Assembly (NCBI GenBank): GCA_945836255.1
Contig: CAMAKU010000005.1
Location: forward strand, 1-38,780
From: an uncultured Roseburia sp.
GTDB taxonomy: Bacteria > Bacillota > Clostridia > Lachnospirales > Lachnospiraceae
DNA: 38,780 nucleotides
Direction of reading: 5' to 3'
The stretch's first letter is position 1. The number at the start of each line of letters is the position of its first letter. Positions 21,588 through 31,169 of this stretch are shown here, piece by piece. The notes beneath the pieces are model-generated. The model was given only the letters and a program-made list of their open reading frames with translations, searched no databases and was not told the origin of the DNA. A program made the position numbers and the translations under genes.

Positions 21588-22253
21588 TTATAATTTTGAA
21601 TATCCAAAACCATTGACCATCGCCTCAATGGGAATGCCTTTCTTACAGTAAGGACATTCGTGTGGCGAAAACGTCTGATACCCCGGCAGATCCTCTGTGG
21701 TAAACAGAGGGAACACCTTGGTATCTCCCACATGATCCATCGTACCGAAAATCGTTGAGACACCTACTACATTCCCTCCGTAATATTCGATACATTCCAG
21801 ACTTCTTCTGACCGTCTCCCCGGTTGTCATGGTCGCCAGCAAAAGCAACACATTCTTGCCTTCAATGGAAGGACGAATATTCTCTCGAAACAGCAACTGA
21901 TTGATGCTGTTGACTTCCGGTGAAACAATATAAACCGTCTCATGTTTATTATTGTTGGCAAAATGTCCTTTTTCTAATTCCTCTGCCAAATAGGCTCCCA
22001 GCACCTCCGTTCCATCCATGCAAACGATGGTGTCTACCGTCGTCACATGATGAAGCATCTTGTTTTTGATGCTGCGGGCCGCCTCCCGCGCCTCATTGGC
22101 ACGAACCTTTAACCGGGTCACATCAATATAGTAATTGATGTGGGAAGAACTGGTGGCAAAATGTCCCGGTGACGCATTCAATGTGATGGCACTGTCATTT
22201 TGCGCATAGAACTTCACCATTCTCTCTCGTATACTTTGTTTTGTATCTCCCAT
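21588..22253 (-). CDS. Phosphoribosyltransferase-fold protein (PyrE-like, probably divergent)
   Basis: 221 aa. ASPGHFATSSSHINYYIDVTRLK resembles the OPRTase N-terminus; PRPP-loop equivalent NVLLLLATMTTGET; C-terminal CPYCKKGIPIEAMVNGFGYSKL. Confidence 0.75.
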   Translation of the reverse strand: MGDTKQSIRERMVKFYAQNDSAITLNASPGHFATSSSHINYYIDVTRLKVRANEAREAARSIKNKMLHHVTTVDTIVCMDGTEVLGAYLAEELEKGHFANNNKHETVYIVSPEVNSINQLLFRENIRPSIEGKNVLLLLATMTTGETVRRSLECIEYYGGNVVGVSTIFGTMDHVGDTKVFPLFTTEDLPGYQTFSPHECPYCKKGIPIEAMVNGFGYSKL

Positions 22254-22265
22254 AACAATGACCTC

Positions 22266-22703
22266 CTACATTTTTCCGGTGGAGCCAAATCCACCTGCGC
22301 CACGATCTGTCTGATCCAGTGTGTCCTGTTCCTCAAATACCACATCCAGAAATGGCATCACTACCATCTGTGCAATCTTTTGTCCCGGCACAATCTTACG
22401 CGCCTCAGTACTGTCATTATGTAATGCCACTTTGATTTCGCCGCGATAATCCGCATCTACCACACCGGTACAATTGGCAGGGCGCAACCCCTCTTTGGCA
22501 GACAATCCGCTTCGGGCATAGATTCCTCCGAAATATCCATCGGGAATAGCAACAGCAATGCCGGTACCGATCATCTTGGTATCATGTGGTTCGATTACTT
22601 GATCCTCTGTAATGTCTGCAAACAGATCATACCCTGCCGCCGCAGCACTTCCCCGCTCCGGCATCTTCGCCGTATCTGTTAATTTTTTTAATGCTATATT
22701 CAT
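22266..22703 (-). CDS. dut: dUTP diphosphatase
   Basis: AAGYDLFAD, YARSGLSAKEGL, GVVDADYRGEI, GAGGFGSTGKM. Start MNIALKKL with GAGGAG RBS. Confidence 0.96.
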   Translation of the reverse strand: MNIALKKLTDTAKMPERGSAAAAGYDLFADITEDQVIEPHDTKMIGTGIAVAIPDGYFGGIYARSGLSAKEGLRPANCTGVVDADYRGEIKVALHNDSTEARKIVPGQKIAQMVVMPFLDVVFEEQDTLDQTDRGAGGFGSTGKM

Positions 22704-22713
22704 TTTATTCTCC

Positions 22714-23205
22714 TCAATCACAATGTAGTATGACCTTCCCCTGTTTTTTTGATGCAGGGACATCAATGACGCGCTGGTTCTTGCTACCGCGCCAGTAAAG
22801 TTGTGTATCTTTCTGTTCCACAATAAATTCACCGTCTACCAAAACATCCACATCCTCTAGAACCGGAAGGTCTGCAATCGTCTCATAGACAAATCCGGTA
22901 TACATCCAGATGGTCTTATCCGGAAACTTCTGACGTATCTCAGCGGCAAGCGACGTAACCTCCTCACGGTTGCCATAAAACAGCGGATCACCGCCACTGA
23001 ACGTAATACCGGAAATATAATCCTTGGAAAGAGATTCAAACAATTCATCCTTCGCTGCCTGATCAAATTCCAGTCCGCCGTTGGGATCCCAGGTAATCGG
23101 ATTCTGACAATCTTTGCAACAATGATCACATCCGGCAACCCACAAAACAACACGTAGCCCATCACCGTTGAGCATATCGTCTTTTGTAATATTATGATAA
23201 CGCAT
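22714..23205 (-). CDS. nrdG: Anaerobic ribonucleotide reductase activating protein
   Basis: CDHCCKDCQNPITW (CxxxCxxC radical SAM) and TFSGGDPLF. Confidence 0.96.
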   Translation of the reverse strand: MRYHNITKDDMLNGDGLRVVLWVAGCDHCCKDCQNPITWDPNGGLEFDQAAKDELFESLSKDYISGITFSGGDPLFYGNREEVTSLAAEIRQKFPDKTIWMYTGFVYETIADLPVLEDVDVLVDGEFIVEQKDTQLYWRGSKNQRVIDVPASKKQGKVILHCD

Positions 23206-23221
23206 TTATATCCACCTATGC

Positions 23222-25342
23222 TTACATGCTCTTTCTTTCTGCTATTTCTGCCATTTTTGCATCATTCAATCTGGTATCACCCTTGACACGGGAATAAGAC
23301 AGATACCCATTCATTCGATCAATCTTGGTTAAATTGCGGCTTCCGCATACCGGACAAACATCCATCTCCAGTTCTTCATGTCCGCAATCATCGCAATAGG
23401 AAAGGGACAGATTAACACCCTCATAAAATCCCATATCCATAGCGCGACGTACCAGCGTCTTCACGGCTTCTTTATTATAGCCAATCGGGTATTTGACATA
23501 CTGAATCTTTCCACCATTGGACAATTCCCAGAAACGATATTCCAAATCCTGCTTCTGAATTGGCGTAATATCTTCTGTCACATGACAATGAAAACTGTTG
23601 CTTACATATTCACGGTCTGACACGTTCTCCACAATACCATATTTTTTGCGGAACTGCTTCACCTGAAGACCGCAGAGATTCTCTGCCGGTGTACCGTAGA
23701 TTGCATACAGATTGCCATCTTCTTTCTTGAATTCATTGATCTTGTCATTGATATGTTCCAACACCTCAATTGCAAATTGTCCGTCTTCCACCAAAGACTT
23801 GCCATTGTATAATTCCTGCAATTCATTTAATGCCGTAATACCAAAAGATGCCGTGGCAGACTTTAAGATTGGCTTGATCTTGTCATTGTAATTCAGGTGT
23901 CCGCCATAGAATCCACCTTCACAATAAGCCAACGGGTTGGTGGATGCACGCATCTCGCCCAGATAAGCATAGGTGCGAATATGAAGCTTACGTATCAATT
24001 CCAGATAATAATCCAACACTTCATAGAAATCTCTGCTCTCCTGTCTTGCCTTCGCAAGAATCATGGGCAGATGCAGGCTGACGGCACCGATATTAAAACG
24101 GCCCACAAAGACCGGCTTATCTTCATCATCCGCCGGATGCATACCGCCTCTTTCATACCATGGTGAAAGGAACGCACGACATCCCATGGGACTGATAATC
24201 TCACCATACTGCTTATACATGCTTGCCACATATCCTTTACCGGTCAGACTCAACCAATCCGGATACATGGTTCTGCGTGAGCATTCGATTCCCGCGTCAA
24301 AAACATCCTCCAGTTCCTTCCCCGGTCCATGGAGATTCTCATCATATAAAAAGACAATCTTCGGGAACAATACCGGCTTTTTATGGCCCTTCTTTCCCTG
24401 CCCATTCATACGCACACGTAACATACAGATGGTAGCCATCTTGGCAAAACGTGTTCTTCCTGTACCGGCAGTCACCGTAATAAACGGATAATCACCACGG
24501 CTGCTGGCAACCGTATTGAACTTGTATTCCCATCCCTGGAATCCCTGCTCAAAATCTCTTTCCACATCCTGATATGCAATTTCCTCCGCCTTTTCCTGCG
24601 TCAGACCAAGGGAAACATATTTTTTCACATATTTTTCAAAAGACAATTCTGCATATTTGTCCAGAATCAAATCCGCGCTGGGAACAGTAAATCCACCATA
24701 CTGCTGACTCGCCGCACTCAGTACAATATCACCGATCACATCAAATGCCACATCCAGTGTCTTTGGCTCGTTATACCAGATGTTGCCCATCTCAAAACCG
24801 CCCTCTAAGACTTCTTTCACATTAAACAGACAACAGTTCATCGTATCACGTCTTGCAGACATATCATGGATATAAATATAACCGTCTCGAATCGCCTGTA
24901 TCTCCTCTGTGGTAAGGAAAAACTTCTTGTACAATTCACGATTGAATTCATTAAAAATCAGGCTGCGCTTCGTAGATACCAACGCACTGTCGGTGTTGGC
25001 ATTCTCTTTATCACCAATGTACATGATCGACTGACTCTTCGTATAGACATCATCCAGCATCTGTACAAAATCCTGCTTGTAATTACGATAATCGCGATAA
25101 CTCTTGGCAACCGTAGGATTCACGCGTTCCAATGCACCTTCAACAATATTGTGCATCTGTGCAATCTCTACCTTCTCAATCCCCAAAGCATACACTTTCT
25201 CTTCCACGAACTGGCAGATAAACTTTTCTTCCTCTTCCGTAAAGTTAATCATCACTCTACAAGCCGATTTATTGACTGCATCAACAACCTTCTGAACATT
25301 GAAATCTTCCAGCGTTCCGTCTTTCTTAACTACTTTAATCAA
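23222..25342 (-). CDS. nrdD: Anaerobic ribonucleoside-triphosphate reductase (TTG start)
   Basis: N-terminal ATP-cone (IKVVKKDGTLEDFNVQKVVDAV), CDDCGH/CPVCGS zinc site, C-terminal glycyl radical RMNGYLSYSR. TTG at 25342 has AGGAG 8 nt upstream; the ORF track extends upstream into regulatory DNA. Confidence 0.95.
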   Translation of the reverse strand: MIKVVKKDGTLEDFNVQKVVDAVNKSACRVMINFTEEEEKFICQFVEEKVYALGIEKVEIAQMHNIVEGALERVNPTVAKSYRDYRNYKQDFVQMLDDVYTKSQSIMYIGDKENANTDSALVSTKRSLIFNEFNRELYKKFFLTTEEIQAIRDGYIYIHDMSARRDTMNCCLFNVKEVLEGGFEMGNIWYNEPKTLDVAFDVIGDIVLSAASQQYGGFTVPSADLILDKYAELSFEKYVKKYVSLGLTQEKAEEIAYQDVERDFEQGFQGWEYKFNTVASSRGDYPFITVTAGTGRTRFAKMATICMLRVRMNGQGKKGHKKPVLFPKIVFLYDENLHGPGKELEDVFDAGIECSRRTMYPDWLSLTGKGYVASMYKQYGEIISPMGCRAFLSPWYERGGMHPADDEDKPVFVGRFNIGAVSLHLPMILAKARQESRDFYEVLDYYLELIRKLHIRTYAYLGEMRASTNPLAYCEGGFYGGHLNYNDKIKPILKSATASFGITALNELQELYNGKSLVEDGQFAIEVLEHINDKINEFKKEDGNLYAIYGTPAENLCGLQVKQFRKKYGIVENVSDREYVSNSFHCHVTEDITPIQKQDLEYRFWELSNGGKIQYVKYPIGYNKEAVKTLVRRAMDMGFYEGVNLSLSYCDDCGHEELEMDVCPVCGSRNLTKIDRMNGYLSYSRVKGDTRLNDAKMAEIAERKSM

Positions 25343-25395
25343 TGTAAAATCTCCTCTCCCGAAATATCTATATGTCGTCTTCACCGTGTGAATCC

Positions 25396-25411
25396 GCACA
25401 ACATATTGTGT
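25396..25411. promoter_or_regulatory. Candidate NrdR box upstream of nrdD
   Basis: GCACAACATATTGTGT, palindromic core CACAA-CATA-TTGTG, resembling NrdR consensus ACACWATATATWGTGT. Confidence 0.68.
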
Positions 25412-25483
25412 TCTATCATCCATTCTAGCATCATGATATTTTCTCGTCAATGACTTTCATCAGAAAAAGAGAACAATTTTTGT

Positions 25484-26491
25484 CTACCACCCAATCACGT
25501 CAATTTCTGATTTTTTATCACGTTCCATCAGACTGCGAACAGCTGTCTTTGGATCCTTGCCGAAAAAGAGCACCTGATTCACCTGTTCGATAATCGGAAG
25601 CGTCACCTGATATTTTTCTCCCAATGACAATGCCGCCTTGGCAGAGTAAACCCCTTCCACCACCATATGTACCTGATGCATGGCTTCCTCCGGTGACAAT
25701 CCCTGCCCAATCAACATCCCGGCTTTCCGGTTACGACTGTGCTGGCTGGAGCAGGTGACAATCAAATCCCCGGTGCCCGCCAGACCACTCAACGTCTCTG
25801 CATTGCCTCCCATAGCAAGGGCAAGGGCAGAAATCTCACGAATCCCACGGGTAATGAGGGCCGCTTTCGTGTTGTCTCCAAATCCCAACCCATCGGACAT
25901 TCCCGCCGCCAATGCAATCACATTCTTCAGAGAGGCACCGATTTCAATGCCTACGATATCTGGACTGGTATAGACACGAAAGACATCATTCATAAAACAA
26001 TTCTGGATATATTCTGCCACATGACGTTCCTGTGCACCGGCAACCACCACAGTTGGCAGACCAAGAATGACTTCCTCTGCATGGGATGGCCCACTCAGCA
26101 CACCAATGGACTGCTTCTGTCCCAGAACATCCATAAGAATCCCACATTGCGTCAATAAGGTCGTCTCCTCAATTCCCTTAGATACACTGCATAAGATCTG
26201 GGACGACTTTAGATATGGTTTGATACGTTCCGCCGTCTGTCGTGTCGCCGTGGACGGTACAGCAAGCACCAATAACTGTGCCCCCTCCACCACCTCTTCC
26301 ATGTCACCGGTAAACCGAAGCGCCTCCGGCAATGTAATGCCCGGGAGTTTATCGCATTCTCTTTTTTCCTGCATATACTGCACCTGTTCCCACCGGTGAG
26401 ACCACAGGATGACCTCGTTGCCGTTCTGACACAACAGCACTGCAAGCGCTGTTCCCCAACTGCCTGCACCAATTACTCCAATTTTTGCCAT
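25484..26491 (-). CDS. gpsA: Glycerol-3-phosphate dehydrogenase [NAD(P)+]
   Basis: IGVIGAGSWGTALAVLL, SVSKGIE, GPSHAEEV, SLKNVIALAAGMSDGLG. Confidence 0.97.
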   Translation of the reverse strand: MAKIGVIGAGSWGTALAVLLCQNGNEVILWSHRWEQVQYMQEKRECDKLPGITLPEALRFTGDMEEVVEGAQLLVLAVPSTATRQTAERIKPYLKSSQILCSVSKGIEETTLLTQCGILMDVLGQKQSIGVLSGPSHAEEVILGLPTVVVAGAQERHVAEYIQNCFMNDVFRVYTSPDIVGIEIGASLKNVIALAAGMSDGLGFGDNTKAALITRGIREISALALAMGGNAETLSGLAGTGDLIVTCSSQHSRNRKAGMLIGQGLSPEEAMHQVHMVVEGVYSAKAALSLGEKYQVTLPIIEQVNQVLFFGKDPKTAVRSLMERDKKSEIDVIGW

Positions 26492-26547
26492 GACATCCTC
26501 CTAAAAAACAGTCTGGCTCCCCTCAAAGTCTCCTATACGACAAAATA

Positions 26548-26581
26548 ATTACAGATGCACCTTGCAAAATGCATCTGTAAT
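26548..26581 (-). terminator. Hairpin/terminator after plsY
   Basis: 12-bp perfect stem ATTACAGATGCA / TGCATCTGTAAT, 10-nt loop, then TATTTTG on the minus strand. Confidence 0.7.
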
Positions 26582-26583
26582 CT

Positions 26584-27234
26584 TTAGTCTCTCTTTGATT
26601 TAAAAGAAAATTTATTCTCATTGCCATGCAGCAGTCGTTTGATGTTACTCTTGTGCAAATAAATGGCAAGGAGACAGGCAAACGCCACAAGAACCTGAGC
26701 CTCCAGTAAATCTCCCGGTGCAAACGAAAGCCACCCAAGATTACCAAATACAATCACCTGCACCAAAAGACACAGTGACGCAAGAATCGATCCTAACGAT
26801 ACATAGCGTGTCAGTGCAACGGTTATGACAAATACCAGTACACAGATGGGCACACATTTTGGAAACAATGCCACGATCATACCAAAACTACAGGCAATTC
26901 CTTTGCCACCTTTAAACTTCATAAAGAACGGAAAATCATGCCCCAAAATCGCACCAATGGCACCATATAACTGCAACAGAGCAATATGCTCCGGCTGTGA
27001 CTTGTGGAACAACAGCCAGACAACCACCACCGCCGCCACACATTTCAGACAGTCAAACAGAAGGGTAAATGCTCCTGCTTTGATTCCCAGAATCCGCATC
27101 GTATTGGTGGTTCCCACATTACCGCTTCCCTGTGTCCGGATATCCACATCTTTCGCCTTGCCAAACAGATAACCCGATAAAAACAAGCCAAAAACATATC
27201 CGATTAAAAGCGCGATGATTCTTGTAATTACCAT
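26584..27234 (-). CDS. plsY: Glycerol-3-phosphate acyltransferase PlsY
   Basis: GSGNVGTTNTMRILG, GHDFPFFMKFKGGKGIA. Confidence 0.97.
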   Translation of the reverse strand: MVITRIIALLIGYVFGLFLSGYLFGKAKDVDIRTQGSGNVGTTNTMRILGIKAGAFTLLFDCLKCVAAVVVVWLLFHKSQPEHIALLQLYGAIGAILGHDFPFFMKFKGGKGIACSFGMIVALFPKCVPICVLVFVITVALTRYVSLGSILASLCLLVQVIVFGNLGWLSFAPGDLLEAQVLVAFACLLAIYLHKSNIKRLLHGNENKFSFKSKRD

Positions 27235-27235
27235 A

Positions 27236-28558
27236 TCAGTCATCCTTTCTCTCCCTGATAATGAACTTGAGTGGTGTTCCTTCAAAGCCAAACGCATCAC
27301 GAATCCGATTCTCAAGGTATCTTGTGTATGAAAAATGCATCAATTCCTTATCGTTGACAAAAATAACAAACGTGGGTGGTTTGACCGCCACCTGTGTCAC
27401 ATAGAAGATCTTCAATCTCCTTCCTCGGTCCGAAGGCGGTTGCTGCATTGCCACTGCTTCCGTGACAATCTCATTTAACACACCGGTCGCAATGCGCATG
27501 GAGTTGTTCTCAATGACTGCATCAATCGTCTCATAAATCTTGCCCAGGCGCTGTCCCGTCAAAACAGAGATAAACATAATCTGTGCATAAGGCATAAAAG
27601 AAAGCGTCTGCCGGATCTTCTCCTTGTGTTTGTAAATGGTCTTGTCATCCTTTTCGATCGCATCCCATTTATTGACTGCAATGATAATACCTTTGCCCCG
27701 TTCATGGGCAATCCCGGCAATCTTTGCATCCTGTTCCGTCACACCCTCCGTCGCATCGATCATGACAATGACCACATCTGCCTTTTCTACCGCAGACACT
27801 GCACGAATGATACTGAAACGCTCCAGTTCTTCTTTGATCTTACTCTTACGGCGCAATCCTGCCGTATCAATGAAAATATATTCCTTGCCGTGATACTTCA
27901 CCTTGGTATCCACCGCATCCCGCGTTGTTCCGGCAATATCCGACACAATCACACGATTCTGTCCCACCAAACGATTGATCAACGATGACTTACCTACATT
28001 AGGCTTGCCCACAACGGCAATTTTCGGGATCTCATCCTCCCCGTCCTCTGCCGAATGTTCCGGGAAATACTGAACCACCTGATCCAGCATATCGCCCAGA
28101 CCAAGCATGGACGATGACGATATGGGAATCGGCTCACCAATTCCCAGATTATAGAACTCATAGACATCCGTCATGTACTTTTCAAAACTGTCAACTTTAT
28201 TGACTACCAGCACCACCGGCTTCTGGGAACGGCGCAGCATATCTGCCACTTTGGCATCGGCATCCACCAGTCCCTGTCTGACATCTGTCATAAAGATAAT
28301 GACATCCGCTGTATCAATGGCAATCTGCGCCTGCTCGCGCATCTGACTGATAATCACATCCTTAGACTCCGGCTCAATACCACCTGTATCAATCATGGTA
28401 AATTCATAATCCAACCATGTAATATCTGCATAGATGCGATCCCGTGTAACACCGGGCGTGTCTTTTACAATTGAAATCCGCTCTCCGGCTAACGCATTAA
28501 ATAACGTGGACTTTCCCACATTCGGCCGCCCGACAATAGCAACAACAGGCTTACCCAT
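27236..28558 (-). CDS. der: Ribosome biogenesis GTPase Der (EngA)
   Basis: Two GTPase domains ([12 protein letters not shown] and [12 protein letters not shown]) and C-terminal KH-like region. Confidence 0.98.
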   Translation of the reverse strand: MGKPVVAIVGRPNVGKSTLFNALAGERISIVKDTPGVTRDRIYADITWLDYEFTMIDTGGIEPESKDVIISQMREQAQIAIDTADVIIFMTDVRQGLVDADAKVADMLRRSQKPVVLVVNKVDSFEKYMTDVYEFYNLGIGEPIPISSSSMLGLGDMLDQVVQYFPEHSAEDGEDEIPKIAVVGKPNVGKSSLINRLVGQNRVIVSDIAGTTRDAVDTKVKYHGKEYIFIDTAGLRRKSKIKEELERFSIIRAVSAVEKADVVIVMIDATEGVTEQDAKIAGIAHERGKGIIIAVNKWDAIEKDDKTIYKHKEKIRQTLSFMPYAQIMFISVLTGQRLGKIYETIDAVIENNSMRIATGVLNEIVTEAVAMQQPPSDRGRRLKIFYVTQVAVKPPTFVIFVNDKELMHFSYTRYLENRIRDAFGFEGTPLKFIIRERKDD

Positions 28559-28588
28559 AGTATCCTCCATATCTGAATCTATACTGAT

Positions 28589-29899
28589 CTATTCCAATAA
28601 TAATTTGACGAAATCTTGTCCGCTTGATTTTACAATATCTACCTGAACTTGTAAAGCCAAACTTACCTGTGCTAAGGTCACATCATCCAGAAAATCCTGC
28701 TCCTCCATGCGTACCATATTCTGTGGAATCAGCAGGCGACTGCCTAAGGGCTGATTCTGTAACTGAGCAATGAGATCCTGTCCGGTAATCAGTCCGGATA
28801 CCGTAATCTGTTCTCCAAAGTAATCGTTGCGAATGGGATACACATGAATCGTTATCTTAGGAAATTTTTCCATAAACTCATCACAAAGCATCTGGATATA
28901 CGGTGCCGCAAGCCGACCGGTAGCAACAGACACTTCACGTCGCCTGAGCATTAGATGATTCTTCTCCTCAGAGAGCGCCTGACGAAATTCATCCATGAGC
29001 AGCCGAAGCATACCGACGCCATTTTCCAATTGCAGATAACCGTCATAGCGCTCCTCTGGCGGCAGATCATAACCGGCAATCAGATACCATTCATCGGAAG
29101 CCTGTACAAAATGCGTTCCATGCTTGGCGTAACTAATATCCTGCCATTTGTGAATGGTTGCTAACACTTCTCTTGCATCTGCCTGCTCAAATGGTTCCAA
29201 AGGATAGAGTCCCTCCCGAAATTTGGTCAGGCCCACAGGAACCACCGACAAACTCTGCATATAGGGATAAAAAGACAGCAAATCTTCGATGGACTTTTCC
29301 AACGCCGCACCATCATTGACTCCCTTGCATAGAACAATCTGAGCATTCATCTCCAATTCGGCATCTGCCAGCATCTGAATCTTTTCCAGAATATCTCCTG
29401 CAAACCGGTTATGCAACATCTTACAGCGAAGTTCGGGATCTGTGGCATGTACGGAGATATTGATAGGTGCCAGATGATATGCAATGATGCGCTGCAAATC
29501 CTCTGTTTTCATGTTTGTCAATGTAACATAGTTTCCCTGTAAAAAGGAAAGTCTCGTATCATCGTCCTTAAAATAAAGCGTATCGCGCATTCCCGGCGGC
29601 ATCTGGTCAATAAAGCAAAACATGCATTTATTGTGGCATGATTTGTAATCATCCATCAATCCGTTTTCAAAAGTAAGACCAAGATCTTCTCCCTCTTCCT
29701 TTTCTAACTGCAAGGTCACCTCACGCTTATCCGGCTTGATCAGAAGTAAGGTAAGAACCGGCTCGTCCTCATAATAGTAATAATCAAAAATATCCTGAAG
29801 TTCCACTCCATTGATCTGTTTCACAATATCCCCCGGTTCCAGTCCCGCACGTTCTGCCGGACTCCCCGGTACCACAGAAACAATCTGATGTGATGTCAT
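28589..29899 (-). CDS. DUF512 family protein: PDZ-like plus radical-SAM-type CxxxCxxC
   Basis: PDZ-like IVSVVPGSPAERAGLEPGDIVKQING; CHNKCMFCFIDQMPPGMRDTLYFKDDDTRLSFLQGNYVTLTN. Start inferred from RBS spacing. Confidence 0.88.
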   Translation of the reverse strand: MTSHQIVSVVPGSPAERAGLEPGDIVKQINGVELQDIFDYYYYEDEPVLTLLLIKPDKREVTLQLEKEEGEDLGLTFENGLMDDYKSCHNKCMFCFIDQMPPGMRDTLYFKDDDTRLSFLQGNYVTLTNMKTEDLQRIIAYHLAPINISVHATDPELRCKMLHNRFAGDILEKIQMLADAELEMNAQIVLCKGVNDGAALEKSIEDLLSFYPYMQSLSVVPVGLTKFREGLYPLEPFEQADAREVLATIHKWQDISYAKHGTHFVQASDEWYLIAGYDLPPEERYDGYLQLENGVGMLRLLMDEFRQALSEEKNHLMLRRREVSVATGRLAAPYIQMLCDEFMEKFPKITIHVYPIRNDYFGEQITVSGLITGQDLIAQLQNQPLGSRLLIPQNMVRMEEQDFLDDVTLAQVSLALQVQVDIVKSSGQDFVKLLLE

Positions 29900-29950
29900 A
29901 TTCGTCATACTCCATTCCGCTGCACAAAGCAGCACATTTTTCTCCCTGGT

Positions 29951-30811
29951 TTACGAATCCGCGATCATCAGAAACGCTCCCAGATTGCCCCTCTTCCCAC
30001 AGGAAGCCCTATGCGAAAAAAGTAACTTTGGATTGCAGCAGGTACAAATATTCGTCGTTGCAATATGCTCCGGCAAAACACCTGCATCTTCCAACACAAT
30101 GGCATTGGCTCGCCACAAATCCAGTTGATATTTCTTATGCTCCTTCGGTATCAAAATCTCATCCACATGATGTGCAAAGGTCTGTCGAAATTCATCTGCA
30201 ACATCTTCACTGACCTCATAGCAGGACTGACAAATTGACGGGCCGATGGCACAGAGCAACTCCTGGGGCTTGGTACCAAAACACTCCTGCATTTTTTGCA
30301 CGGTGACCTCGCCCATACGGTTTTTCGTTCCCCGCCACCCGGAATGGGAAAGGCCGATGGCATGATGCACCGGATCTACAAAATACAGTGGCACACAATC
30401 GGCATAAAAAGTTGCCAGCAACAATCCCGGCTGATCGGTCACCAAACCGTCAACATCCGTATAATCTCTGGCACAAACAATTCCTTTTCCGGCATCGGAA
30501 GCATCCACCCGGCGGACATTGACCGTATGGGTCTGGTCTGAAGTGACAATATGTGCCGAATCCGTCCCCATGGCCTCTGCCACACGACGATAATTCTCCA
30601 TCACCGCTTCCGGATCATCCCCGCGGGTAAAACTTAGGTTCAGGCTCTCATAAATACCCGTACTGACACCTCCTGCCCGGGTGGTAAAACAATGCCGCAC
30701 CCATGGCAGGGGCTCAAATATGGAAAAGGAAAGCAACGGCAACACATGACCGTCTGCAAGCCCCACTTGCTTTTCAGTTATCACTCTTTGTTGATTTGTC
30801 AGTTTCATCAT
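29951..30811 (-). CDS. pgeF: Multicopper polyphenol oxidase/YfiH family (PgeF-type)
   Basis: TFYADCVPLYFVDPVHHAIGLSHSGWRGT, IGPSICQSCYEV. Start overlaps the yraN stop; the longer ORF-track start is upstream yraN sequence. Confidence 0.92.
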   Translation of the reverse strand: MMKLTNQQRVITEKQVGLADGHVLPLLSFSIFEPLPWVRHCFTTRAGGVSTGIYESLNLSFTRGDDPEAVMENYRRVAEAMGTDSAHIVTSDQTHTVNVRRVDASDAGKGIVCARDYTDVDGLVTDQPGLLLATFYADCVPLYFVDPVHHAIGLSHSGWRGTKNRMGEVTVQKMQECFGTKPQELLCAIGPSICQSCYEVSEDVADEFRQTFAHHVDEILIPKEHKKYQLDLWRANAIVLEDAGVLPEHIATTNICTCCNPKLLFSHRASCGKRGNLGAFLMIADS

Positions 30812-31167
30812 CCAATATACGGGAACGCATTTTGATACAGGGTAATTGTCTCGCCTAAAATGGCAACCATATCGAAGCGAACCTGCTTCTGTGCCATGTT
30901 CGGATGCGTCAACAAATAATAATCCGCGACGCGACAGATACGCCGCTGTTTGGAAATTCCCACCGCTTCTTCCGGAGTTCCTGCCCTTTGATTGGTGCGA
31001 TACTTCACCTCCACAAAGCATAGGTAATCCCCCTCTTGTGCAACAATATCCACCTCGCCTGTACGACACCGATAATTCAACTGCAACACCGTATAGCCAC
31101 ACTGTGTCAGATACGCTGCCGCATACTGTTCGTACTGTGTCCCAATGCTACGTTTATTTGTTCCCGT
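30808..31167 (-). CDS. yraN: YraN/UPF0102 family nuclease-fold protein, putative ACG start
   Basis: Frame reads (ACG)GTNKRSIGTQYEQYAAAYLTQCGYTVLQLNYRCRTGEVDIVAQEGDYLCFVEVKYR. ORF-track GTG at 31089 would truncate conserved N-terminal sequence. Confidence 0.8.
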   Translation of the reverse strand, partial: TGTNKRSIGTQYEQYAAAYLTQCGYTVLQLNYRCRTGEVDIVAQEGDYLCFVEVKYRTNQRAGTPEEAVGISKQRRICRVADYYLLTHPNMAQKQVRFDMVAILGETITLYQNAFPYIG

Positions 31168-31169
31168 TT

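Noticed and set aside
25343-25450. N-terminal extension of NrdD in the ORF track
   Set aside because: Covers promoter/operator sequence; the conserved ATP-cone begins at the TTG with RBS.
30812-31102. N-terminal 97-residue extension of the pgeF ORF
   Set aside because: Out-of-frame reading of yraN; real start is at the ATGA overlap near 30811.
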